A stretch of DNA of 26,747 nt from the IMG/VR virus record IMGVR_UViG_3300042113_000216, positions 1-26,747 of that record, one strand, 5' to 3'. Below are positions 18,391-25,988 of this stretch, one piece after another; the first letter of the stretch is position 1; each line of letters starts with the position of its first letter. Below the pieces are notes generated by a model. It was not told the DNA's origin and ran no database searches. It saw only the letters and a list, made by a program, of their open reading frames with translations. The stretch is from a virus. The position numbers and the translations under genes were made by a program.

Positions 18391-18434
18391 ACGACGAAGG
18401 GTCATCACCTCCCGGGGTGGTGACCCTTCGTCGT
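18391..18434 (+). terminator. 19-bp terminator hairpin after the capsid genes
   Basis: Arms 18391-18409 and 18416-18434 pair over 19 bp with a single T-G wobble and a six-base loop TCCCGG. It lies 18 bases after the decoration stop. No U-run follows, but it is one of the strongest inverted repeats in the window. It would reduce readthrough from capsid into tail genes. Confidence 0.8.
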
Positions 18435-18474
18435 GTACCATCCCTCTACCAACCTTCCACGAGGAGACGCTCAC

Positions 18475-18930
18475 ATGGAACAGCTCGTCAAGATCAAGAA
18501 CATCGGAGAGGTCGACTTCCGGCAGGTGTTCGACACTCACGAGGTCGTCGAGATCCCGTCCGGTGAGGAGATCATCGTCCCCTGGACCTACATGGTGGCG
18601 TTCATGGGTGACCCCGGGCTCCGCAACTACGACCGCTGGCGGGAGCGCGAGGAGGCGTACGAGACGTTCCTCATCAAGTACGCCGGCAACCTCCCCTCGC
18701 TCGAGGCCAGCACGCTGGATGGCACCAAGATCGTGACGATCCTCGACGATCCGGTCGGGGACAGCCTCACCCCGGAGGTCACGGACACCACCGACGTCGG
18801 CCTCCTCCAGCGACAGATCGACGCCCTCCAGGCCCGCATCTCGTCGTTCGAGCCCACCGAGACGGCGATCGTCGAGGACCTGCCCACCGACGAGCCGACC
18901 AAGGTGCCGGTCAGTCGGCGCAAGCGGTGA
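18475..18930 (+). CDS. Head-tail region protein (151 aa)
   Basis: The protein is 151 aa. The first 80 residues are beta and alpha mixed (VKIKNIGEVDFRQVFDTHEVVEIPSGEEIIVPW) with an aromatic, Arg/Glu-rich helix. The rest is an acidic linker, a short coiled coil (LLQRQIDALQARISSF) and a basic tail (VPVSRRKR). ATG 18475 has GAGGAG at the right distance; a GTG at 18433 lies inside the terminator and is rejected. It may be a head completion or minor head protein by position. Confidence 0.75.
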   Translation: MEQLVKIKNIGEVDFRQVFDTHEVVEIPSGEEIIVPWTYMVAFMGDPGLRNYDRWREREEAYETFLIKYAGNLPSLEASTLDGTKIVTILDDPVGDSLTPEVTDTTDVGLLQRQIDALQARISSFEPTETAIVEDLPTDEPTKVPVSRRKR

Positions 18931-19193
18931 GTCGACTTCAGAGCCTCACTGACCAACTCGCCCGAGCTCACCGCGAGCTCGGGGAGCTCGTTGCCGCCGA
19001 ACGCGAAGCGCGAGTGATGTCCTACTCAATGGCCGAGGAGTCGTCGGTGTCGGCGCGCGACCGATCCGCCGACATCGCGGTCCTGCCGTTGACCGTCGAC
19101 ATCATCAAGCTGAAGGCAGAGATCCGCGCACTCGAGGTCGAGTGGCAGTTCCTCATGGGGAGGTCTGATGGCTTCCGGCCAGGGGGTGACTAA
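18927..19193 (+). CDS. Coiled-coil protein (88 aa), GTG start
   Basis: The protein is 88 aa and nearly wholly helical with heptad-like spacing (LTDQLARAHRELGELVAAEREARV; IIKLKAEIRALEVEWQFLMG). The GTG at 18927 overlaps the upstream TGA as GTGA, and its 3' end overlaps the next gene by 26 bases. It probably is a small assembly factor or connector component. No homologue is recognised. Confidence 0.75.
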   Translation: MSRLQSLTDQLARAHRELGELVAAEREARVMSYSMAEESSVSARDRSADIAVLPLTVDIIKLKAEIRALEVEWQFLMGRSDGFRPGGD

Positions 19194-20991
19194 CTACATC
19201 GACATCGACGACTTCACGGCCGGCGTCGCTCAGGGTTGGAGGACCGTTTCCTACAAGCAGCCTTCCGAGTTGGGGACAGCTCAGGTAGGTGGGACCTGGG
19301 GTTGCGTTGGGCCACCAGAAGGCGGGCTGGTGCCGGCTCCGTTGCGCTACAACACGGCTGATGCCATCTTGGCCGTTGGCAGCGCCATGTCGATCTCCTA
19401 CCCCCAGAACGTCCGCATCATGGACATCCTGGCTTGGCCGGGATTCCTGTGGGACAGCACTGGGCCCAACAACGACGGGTACTACAAGTCGAGTCCCAGC
19501 GTGAAGCCCCCTGACGTCGTGGCTGTGGTGACGGGTCAGTTCTCCAACGTCTCGGGCGCCGATCAGTACGTCTACCAGACGCGCGTGTACCACGCGCAGA
19601 AGCAGCGGTGGGCAACCCTTGATTCGGTCCAGGGTGCGGTGTCTGGTACGTCCATCCCAACCTACGGTTCGGGAGGGGCGACGTTGGTGCAGTCGGCTCG
19701 GGGAGATGGGACGTTCTTCAGTAGCGGGCTCGGCCCAACCGTTGACCCGTTCGACGCCTTCGGGTTCCAGCACCTGGTCACCAACAGCACCTACCAGCGT
19801 CAGATCAGTGGTGTCGCGTTGTCCACGCGACGGACCGTCGTCTACCCGGACCCGACGACCCTCAACCCGACGACGCGAACCTACGGATCTCTGCCCCTGG
19901 GCGGCGGGTCAACGGATGACGAGTACCCACATGTCTGGCGACGCCGGCCATTCACCCATCAGGGCCGGCTGTGCTTCACCTCCACCAAGTCCGACATCAC
20001 GGAGTTCGGGTCGTTTCCGCAGATCGCACCGAACACCAACGAGGGGGCGTTCTACGTAGGCGACGAGCAGATCCGCTATCACGGTACGAACGCCATTCAG
20101 AACGCCGAGGGCATTGACTACGTGAATCTGGACTACGGCGGCACGGCGTCGATGGTCGCTTCGGTGGGTTCGCTGAACGCCTCGACGTTGCTGCTGGTCA
20201 TGTCCAATGGCGGCGGGATCGTGGTGTCCGGGGCGCTGGACCTGAACCCCCAGATCTCGCGTTACCCACAGGTCCAGTCCGCCGGCTTCAATCCCACCCA
20301 CCCCGCCATGACTCCTCTTGGCATGGTGTACGGCACCAATGACGGTGTGTACGCGTGGAACGGGTCAGACAACGCCCAGAAGCTCTCACCGAAGCTCGAG
20401 GGCAGGTTCTGGACCAAGTCGAGTTGGTCCAGCAACATCTTTCGTGGCCCCGACACCCCACTCGGTCGTTTCGCCTACGAGGCCCCGTTCGTGTACGCCC
20501 CGTACAACTGGATCATGGACACGCGCACAGGCGGTTGGTGGAGGGTCTACCCGACGACCGAGCAGGACGATTACGGGGTCGATCTCGGCAACTTCACCGC
20601 ATCAGGCACAGGGACGGTGTGGGGTGCCCCCATGGAGCAGGCCCGGGTCAGCTCATCGCTGCTCAGCATGTTCAGCCACACCAGGGGTGCTGACAAGTGG
20701 AAGTGGACGAGTCAGCCCATGGCAATCGGCCGGAATCGGTTCGCCAAGATCCGCGAGGTCAACGTCGTGGTGCAGGGACTGGGGAGCATGGACATCACGG
20801 TGCAGGGGGTGTCGGGGGTCGGCACCACCAAGACGATCTCCGTCACCGACTCCAGCCAGCCGCGCTTCCACCGAGTGGAGTTCGACGAGGAGTGCCAGGA
20901 CCCGGTCATCATCCTGAAGTCGACCGGGCCGTCTGAAGCGCCGCGTCTCTATCGAATGAGTATCGGCTATCGAGAGGACAGGTCCGTCTGA
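19168..20991 (+). CDS. Large beta-rich tail protein, nozzle-like (607 aa)
   Basis: The protein is 607 aa, beta-rich, with repeated short 'W/Y-G-x-L' and 'DGVYAWNGSD'-like turns. Segments such as RRPFTHQGRLCFTSTKSDITEFGS, LLLVMSNGGGIVVSG and PLGMVYGTNDGVYAWNG look like blades of a beta-propeller. That is the fold of podovirus nozzle proteins (P22 gp10, T7 gp12). The last 100 residues look like a separate beta domain. ATG 19168 has GGGGAGG upstream and lies inside the previous gene. It joins the next gene as TGATG. The call is by fold pattern, not by a firm family match. Confidence 0.6.
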   Translation: MASGQGVTNYIDIDDFTAGVAQGWRTVSYKQPSELGTAQVGGTWGCVGPPEGGLVPAPLRYNTADAILAVGSAMSISYPQNVRIMDILAWPGFLWDSTGPNNDGYYKSSPSVKPPDVVAVVTGQFSNVSGADQYVYQTRVYHAQKQRWATLDSVQGAVSGTSIPTYGSGGATLVQSARGDGTFFSSGLGPTVDPFDAFGFQHLVTNSTYQRQISGVALSTRRTVVYPDPTTLNPTTRTYGSLPLGGGSTDDEYPHVWRRRPFTHQGRLCFTSTKSDITEFGSFPQIAPNTNEGAFYVGDEQIRYHGTNAIQNAEGIDYVNLDYGGTASMVASVGSLNASTLLLVMSNGGGIVVSGALDLNPQISRYPQVQSAGFNPTHPAMTPLGMVYGTNDGVYAWNGSDNAQKLSPKLEGRFWTKSSWSSNIFRGPDTPLGRFAYEAPFVYAPYNWIMDTRTGGWWRVYPTTEQDDYGVDLGNFTASGTGTVWGAPMEQARVSSSLLSMFSHTRGADKWKWTSQPMAIGRNRFAKIREVNVVVQGLGSMDITVQGVSGVGTTKTISVTDSSQPRFHRVEFDEECQDPVIILKSTGPSEAPRLYRMSIGYREDRSV

Positions 20992-22376
20992 TGCCCGCTT
21001 TCAGCACCCCGCCCTATCGCCCCGCCAGGACCCACTGGCGGCAGTCCTTCTACTACCAGGATGTGTCAGGGCTGCCGGCGCTGGCGAACTCTGGCGATCT
21101 CATCACGGCGCTGGAGTCGATCCATGGTGAGGACTGGTTGCACTGGAGCCCGTTCGGGACCGACAACTGGGATGCGTCCTACATCAGCAGCAACGGGTCC
21201 GCTGACTACTTCAGCGACGCCTGGCCGGAGAATCGACCCATCAGCCGCGCAACGTGGTTCGCGGATCAGCCGCAGAAATCCGGCAACAACCCCCACTTGT
21301 TCTGGCCGGATCTTCGTCAGCAGGGGGCGACCAAGCGCAGTCCCATCGAGAGCCTGTTCAACATCGGCACCGAGTACCGCGTTGCCCTTGGTTCGGGGCC
21401 CACGGCGTCGGATCGCCACGCCATCTGCTGGAGCGAGGAAACCGACGAGCTCCTCGAGGCCATCGGGTACAACGGGGGGCTTTCGTACCTCGGCTATCCG
21501 ACGGCGTGCGAGTCCATCGTGACCTGGGACCTGACGTCCTACGCTCTGCCGTTGAGCGCGAACAACCAGCCGGTGGGGGTGTGTGCGGCGCGCATCCCGA
21601 TCGCCCCGTTCTTCTTCACCTACGACGATCTCCTCGATTGCGGGAGCGCCGGCAACCTGGAACACATGCTGGGCGTGTCGCTGGAGAACTACGGCACGAC
21701 CTACACCTGGCCGGCGCGTGCTGGTGACGGAACAGCAACGGGTTCGCCCATCCAGGCCGGCATGGTGCTGAGGCTCAAGTCCACCTTCGACCTGTCCACG
21801 CTGCCCAACGACCCTCTGAAGGCCCTGGCGCGCACCCTCCAGAACTACGGGATGATGGTGTACGACCGGAACTTCAAGAAGGCCAACCTCTTGAGCCCGT
21901 GTGATCCGGCGTGGCCGCAGAAGTCCAACGACCTGGGCGCGCTGCTCGCCAACAAGATGCCGTTCAGCGAGTTCGAGGTCGTGGACATGTCGTCGGTTGC
22001 CGGGACCACCAACTCGATCCAGGTCACCACTCCGGCTCCGACCCAGCCGTTCCCGGTTGTCACTGATGTCGACAAGTGGTCGACCCCAGTGAACGGCGGG
22101 ACGAAGATCGTCATGTACGGCACCCACCTTCAGAACACTTCATCGGTTCGGTTCGACAACGACACCATCCCCTCGCCGAGCTGGACCGTCTCCAGGGACG
22201 GGAAGCGCATCATCGCCTTCACCCCGGACCTGAGCGCGCTCACGTTGGGCCCTGGAGGCACGACCCTCACCGACGTCACCGTCACCACGCCGGGCGGCTC
22301 GATCACGTTGAGCCAGTTCGATCTGTTCGTGTACACGGTGGGCCCAGCAACCAAGATTGCTGGGCTGAGGGCGTAA
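20991..22376 (+). CDS. Tail adhesin with secreted-actinobacterial-type domain and C-terminal IPT/TIG
   Basis: The protein is 461 aa. Residues about 60-340 follow a pattern I recall from secreted actinobacterial proteins. They include GVCAARIPIAPFFFTYDDLL, MLGVSLENYGTTYTWPAR (226-243), LRLKSTFDLSTLP, ALARTLQNYGMMVYDRN (near 280-295) and FEVVDMSS. In those proteins the order is '...aGlp...r.dE...G.i.Ha......t...yvwPAr...RLkasfd......ilraLk.YGm.vaDng...FEvVd'. The last 100 residues (about 353-455; GGTKIVMYGTHL, VTVTTPGG) look like an IPT/TIG Ig-like domain. Together they suggest a host-surface-binding tail protein. Overlaps are TGATG before and TAATG after. Confidence 0.6.
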   Translation: MPAFSTPPYRPARTHWRQSFYYQDVSGLPALANSGDLITALESIHGEDWLHWSPFGTDNWDASYISSNGSADYFSDAWPENRPISRATWFADQPQKSGNNPHLFWPDLRQQGATKRSPIESLFNIGTEYRVALGSGPTASDRHAICWSEETDELLEAIGYNGGLSYLGYPTACESIVTWDLTSYALPLSANNQPVGVCAARIPIAPFFFTYDDLLDCGSAGNLEHMLGVSLENYGTTYTWPARAGDGTATGSPIQAGMVLRLKSTFDLSTLPNDPLKALARTLQNYGMMVYDRNFKKANLLSPCDPAWPQKSNDLGALLANKMPFSEFEVVDMSSVAGTTNSIQVTTPAPTQPFPVVTDVDKWSTPVNGGTKIVMYGTHLQNTSSVRFDNDTIPSPSWTVSRDGKRIIAFTPDLSALTLGPGGTTLTDVTVTTPGGSITLSQFDLFVYTVGPATKIAGLRA

Positions 22377-22981
22377 TGGACCCGAAGTACCAGATCATCA
22401 TTCCGGTCCAGAAGCCGGATACCCCGGAGGCGCATCAGCGCAACCTTCAGGAGCAGGTGTACAAGTTCAACTCCCTGCCCTACGGCTCAGGGGTGTTCAA
22501 GGCGGAGGCACCGTCTGATCCGAGGTACTACCCCGGCGTGCCGTTGGGGCTCAACAACCTGTTCATCCAGCCCGACAAGGTGATCTCATCAACTGGCCGT
22601 TGCAAGCTCGTCGATGTCCGCAACAGCCCATTCACCGCCGTCATCGACAACTACCTCCTGATCGAGGAGGGCGGGTGGTGGGAGTTCTCCTGGGTGACCC
22701 AGCACATCGCTCCGCCGGTAGGAACGATCTGCGGAGCGTACATCGACTACCAGCAGAACTTCATGGGCTACCCCTACCCCAAGTCCTACTCGTCGATCGC
22801 CTCTGACTACGGGAATCAGCAGGGCGTTGCAGTTGCCGGCGACTGGCCCATCCACAGCCAATCCACCATGCGCCGCCTGGAGCCCGGAACACAGGTTCGC
22901 CCGCAGGGATACCACGATGCAGCGGTGAACCTGGGGATCAAGGTTCTCGGTTTCACCGCCAGGTTGGTGCTTTCAGAGTAG
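22376..22981 (+). CDS. Virion structural protein, tail region (201 aa)
   Basis: The protein is 201 aa from ATG 22376 (TAATG overlap); the frame upstream of this ATG runs inside the previous gene and is rejected. It is beta-rich with aromatic clusters (YYPGVPLGLNNLFIQPD, LLIEEGGWWEFSWV, YIDYQQNFMGYPYPKSY). This looks like a virion protein with a jelly-roll or fibre-like fold. No family is recognised. The tail genes on both sides support a tail or fibre role. Confidence 0.72.
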   Translation: MDPKYQIIIPVQKPDTPEAHQRNLQEQVYKFNSLPYGSGVFKAEAPSDPRYYPGVPLGLNNLFIQPDKVISSTGRCKLVDVRNSPFTAVIDNYLLIEEGGWWEFSWVTQHIAPPVGTICGAYIDYQQNFMGYPYPKSYSSIASDYGNQQGVAVAGDWPIHSQSTMRRLEPGTQVRPQGYHDAAVNLGIKVLGFTARLVLSE

Positions 22982-22991
22982 GATGTGGGTA
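22979..22991 (+). promoter_or_regulatory. TAGGAT box placed for a leaderless start
   Basis: TAGGAT (22979-22984) includes the TAG stop of the previous gene and ends seven bases before ATG 22992. No Shine-Dalgarno is seen. A -35 is not obvious. Confidence 0.35.
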
Positions 22992-23684
22992 ATGGGAGCA
23001 TTGTCGAATCCCCAAGGGGAGCCGCGGAAGCCGTCGCCAGAGGAACTGGCGGTTGTGTACCAGTTCATGGGGGGCTTGCAGCCCGCGCCCAACTACACAC
23101 CGTACGGAGAGAACCAGTTGCAGTACGGAGACGGAGCCGGAGCTCCCCCGGTTTCCTCCTTCTACGACCCTGCGCGCAGGCAGCAGAACCTCCCGACAAT
23201 GCTGTGGAAGCACGGGACATGGCAGGCGCCCTACAGGACTGCTCTAGACCAGAGGTATGCAGAGGACCAGAAGGCCCTCAACTGGATGGCGGACTGGAAT
23301 CGCCAAGTCCAAGAATCTGGGTACGATCTCCCGCCGTTCGTCCCGCCTTCGATCGAGTCCTTCTCCAGGCAACCCACTCCGAACGCTGACCTCAACGTGC
23401 CAATGTTCCGTACAAGCCCGAACTACCGTTCGGAGCTGGACACCAGCGGTTACGGGCAATACCCACCCTTGGGTCGGACATACGAACTGAAGCCTGAAGG
23501 CGGTATGCGGGGTTACCCCCTCCAGGGTTACCAGCGCAACGACCTCGCGGGTATGGCACCCTCGAGCGTCAGCAACGCCCCCTACTTGAAGCCCAACGCT
23601 CGGGAGGCAGACATGTACGCCAACCCTCCCGACAGGCGCTCCAACTTCAGCAAGTTCATCGACGCCCTCTCCTTCTGGAACTAG
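22992..23684 (+). CDS. Pro/Tyr-rich virion protein (230 aa)
   Basis: The protein is 230 aa from ATG 22992; an in-frame ATG at 22983, nine bases earlier, is the alternative. It is rich in Pro, Tyr, Asn and Gln with few hydrophobic runs (NYTPYGENQLQYGDGAGAPP; PNYRSELDTSGYGQYPPLG), so probably extended or disordered. Such proteins occur among internal or minor virion proteins. No family is recognised. I prefer 22992 because it fits the box-to-start spacing used elsewhere, but either start is possible. Confidence 0.72.
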   Translation: MGALSNPQGEPRKPSPEELAVVYQFMGGLQPAPNYTPYGENQLQYGDGAGAPPVSSFYDPARRQQNLPTMLWKHGTWQAPYRTALDQRYAEDQKALNWMADWNRQVQESGYDLPPFVPPSIESFSRQPTPNADLNVPMFRTSPNYRSELDTSGYGQYPPLGRTYELKPEGGMRGYPLQGYQRNDLAGMAPSSVSNAPYLKPNAREADMYANPPDRRSNFSKFIDALSFWN

Positions 23685-23690
23685 CCCGCC

Positions 23691-24788
23691 GTGGCGTTCA
23701 ACTTCTCCGCTGCATCATGGGTTGAGCCCGGCCTCGGGAATCAGCTCTCCTCGACGACACCCCAGACGCTGGTGTCGTTCGCCGCGGTTGCCGGCACGGC
23801 CGGCCCCGAGCTCGGCGGGACAATCACCATCGAAGTGTCGCCCTCCTCTGGCGACTTCTTCCCCACTTCCTGGGGCATCACGCCTGACGCCGCTCCCCCT
23901 CTCGCGACACTTCCCCCAATCGTGTGGCAGGCGGGCAACACGATTTCGGTGGGCCCGACCGCGGCCACGCCGATCACGCCCGACGGCCTGTACTTCGCGA
24001 TCGAGGGAGCGTTCCTGACGCCCGGAACCAAGACGTTCACCATCACGTTCCAGACCGGCACATCCGCCCCGGTCACCGTTTCGAGCAGCATCAACGTCTA
24101 CCCCGGCGGCTACAGGACGCTGGCTGAGGTCAGGAACATGGTTCGTGTTCGCCTCGACGAAACGACGGCCACCGCCTGGACTGATGCCGAGATCAACGGG
24201 TGGATCAACGAGGGCATCCGTGATCTCGCGCGTCGGTCCGAGACCCTCCAGGTGTCGGCTCAGATTCCCGTCACCCAGGGCGTTGCCGAGTACTCAGCCC
24301 CACCGGAGCTCATTCGCGTGCATCGAGCCGAGTTCCAGCCCACTGGGGATTCGAGCGTCTACCCGCTGACGTATCGCGACTTCAACAACATGGACGCAGT
24401 GTGGTGGACAGCCAAGAACACCACGCAGTCGACCCCTGAGCTGTTCACCATGTGGGGCTACCCCCCGGCACTCAAGGTCATCCTCTACCCGAAGCCGTCG
24501 CGGTCCGGGACGCTGCATCTCTACTTCTACAGGGTCCCCGCTGACGTCATCAACGACACCGACACAATCCCTGCTCCCGTTGGCTGGGAGGACCTGATCG
24601 TTGAGTACGCGACCTACCTTGCGCTACGGCGGGATCGTGATGAGCGGTGGAAAGAGGCTCGTCAGGCATACGAGGATCATCTGTCCTCGATGATGATGCT
24701 GACCCGCCGCTGGACCGACCAGGCCGGCGAGATCACCCCGTCAGGCAGCATGTTGCCGGAGTGGCTCGTGGGGGGCTGGGAATACTGA
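23691..24788 (+). CDS. Tail adaptor (gp6/T7 gp11-like) with extra N-terminal Ig-like domain
   Basis: The protein is 365 aa. Residues about 140-365 match the head-tail adaptor plan: TLAEVRNMVRVRLDE, TDAEINGWINEGIRDLARRSETLQ, GVAEYSAPPELIRVHRAEF, a 'pLtyrdf.nmd' strand, and the closing helices PVGWEDLIVEYATYLALRRDRDERW. This protein joins the portal to the tail. Residues 1-135 are an added beta-sandwich-like domain (TITIEVSPSSGDFF; TKTFTITFQTGTSAPVTVSSSINV) not expected in the family. GTG 23691 has no Shine-Dalgarno and is six bases after the previous stop, so reinitiation is likely. Confidence 0.8.
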   Translation: MAFNFSAASWVEPGLGNQLSSTTPQTLVSFAAVAGTAGPELGGTITIEVSPSSGDFFPTSWGITPDAAPPLATLPPIVWQAGNTISVGPTAATPITPDGLYFAIEGAFLTPGTKTFTITFQTGTSAPVTVSSSINVYPGGYRTLAEVRNMVRVRLDETTATAWTDAEINGWINEGIRDLARRSETLQVSAQIPVTQGVAEYSAPPELIRVHRAEFQPTGDSSVYPLTYRDFNNMDAVWWTAKNTTQSTPELFTMWGYPPALKVILYPKPSRSGTLHLYFYRVPADVINDTDTIPAPVGWEDLIVEYATYLALRRDRDERWKEARQAYEDHLSSMMMLTRRWTDQAGEITPSGSMLPEWLVGGWEY

Positions 24789-24830
24789 TTCCGCAGCACT
24801 GACGCTCCACTGTCATTCTGCCATTTCGGA

Positions 24831-24842
24831 TAGAATGATGGT
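24831..24842 (+). promoter_or_regulatory. TAGAAT box placed for a leaderless GTG
   Basis: TAGAAT (24831-24836), in a locally AT-richer gap of 54 bases, ends exactly six bases before GTG 24843. No good -35 is seen. The best purine run before the start is not a convincing Shine-Dalgarno. Confidence 0.45.
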
Positions 24843-25988
24843 GTGGGCAACCTTGTTTCTCAGTACCGCTCCTCCACGACCGGTGGTGGTGGGGGCATTG
24901 GTGACTGGCTCTCTGATTGGGGAGATCGGGCCTCCAAGGGGATGCAGCCCGTTCCGGGCCAGAACCCGGTCGGAGCTCCGGGTTCGAGGTCGCCCGCGTA
25001 TCAGCCGCCGAACCCCAACCTCGGCCAGGGACTAGGGGCGTCTGCCGGCCAGGACTACGTCCAGAACCAGGGCTACTGGGACTCCTCGTTCCGCATCGAC
25101 CAGAACGCCATCAACGGAGTTCGGGGCCTCGTCGGCGCCCAGTACGCCCCTCAGTACGCCCAGTACAACGACCAGATTCGCAGCGCCGATTTCGGGCTTG
25201 CTGCCTCGGGGTCCCTGTACGACCGCATGAACCAGGGCAAGAACCAGGACCTCTGGCTCGGTCTTGCTGGCAACTCGATGGACCTCGACTCGATCAACGT
25301 CCAGCGGGGCAACATCCCTGCACGTCGCAACCTGCTCCAGCAGGCGTGGAACCTCGACAACGAGATGTACAACCAGGACCTCAACTGGTTGAACTACACC
25401 GACCAGACGCTCCGCCAGGACCGCGGTTTCGACGAGCGGCGGTTCGCGAACCAGCGACTCGGCGTGCAGCAGCAGCTCGACGCCAACGTCCAGGATCTCT
25501 ACAGCTCATCCGGGGCGGCCGGGAACATGGGTGGCGGGTCGGGCATCCGTCAGCGTGAGCGGTTCCGAGACTCCGCCGACCGCAGCTACGCCGACATCGC
25601 GATCGAGGACGAAGCGTCAGCCGCCGCCCTGGAACGAGGGCTCGCCAAGAACAACAACGAGAGGTTCGGGCTCAAGAACAGTCTCGCCCGGAAGCTGCTC
25701 GGTTTCGCCGAGGGGAACCTCAACCTCGATGAGCGCAACGCCCTGTTCGACATCGAGGCGCGCAAGAACGGTCTGAGTCGCAAGCAGCTCATTTCGACCT
25801 ACGAGCAGGAGATGGCCCAGCTCGGCCTGAGCCGCCTGATGAAGGTCGAGGACTACGCGCAAATGAAGGCCAGGGCGCGCATGGGTATTGCGCAGACCAG
25901 CGCCCAGGAATCTTCGGACATCTTCTCATTGGCGCAGGCGATGGGGGCAGCCACCCGTGAGCCTCGCTGGGTGCCGGGACCGAGCTGA
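24843..25988 (+). CDS. Internal virion / ejection-like protein (381 aa)
   Basis: The protein is 381 aa. A Gly/Pro/Ser-rich N-terminus (about 10-65) is followed by a long helical, Gln/Asn/Arg-rich body with heptads (NLDNEMYNQDLNWLNYTDQTLRQDRGF; FANQRLGVQQQLDANVQDL). A GNMGGGSG turn follows, then Ala/Glu/Arg helices. This composition is typical of podovirus internal virion proteins that leave the head with the DNA. It is the first of at least two such genes. GTG 24843 is chosen over the ATG at 24837, which is in another frame. The next gene overlaps by one base (TGATG). Confidence 0.72.
   Translation: MGNLVSQYRSSTTGGGGGIGDWLSDWGDRASKGMQPVPGQNPVGAPGSRSPAYQPPNPNLGQGLGASAGQDYVQNQGYWDSSFRIDQNAINGVRGLVGAQYAPQYAQYNDQIRSADFGLAASGSLYDRMNQGKNQDLWLGLAGNSMDLDSINVQRGNIPARRNLLQQAWNLDNEMYNQDLNWLNYTDQTLRQDRGFDERRFANQRLGVQQQLDANVQDLYSSSGAAGNMGGGSGIRQRERFRDSADRSYADIAIEDEASAAALERGLAKNNNERFGLKNSLARKLLGFAEGNLNLDERNALFDIEARKNGLSRKQLISTYEQEMAQLGLSRLMKVEDYAQMKARARMGIAQTSAQESSDIFSLAQAMGAATREPRWVPGPS

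Noticed and set aside
16435-18540. Minus-strand open frame of 701 codons
   Set aside because: It lies antisense to the scaffold, major capsid and decoration genes. Its product is Arg/Val/Gly/Asp-rich without motifs; long antisense frames are expected in GC-rich DNA.
21066-22127. Minus-strand open frame of 353 codons
   Set aside because: Antisense to the tail adhesin gene; Arg/Gly/Val-rich shadow.
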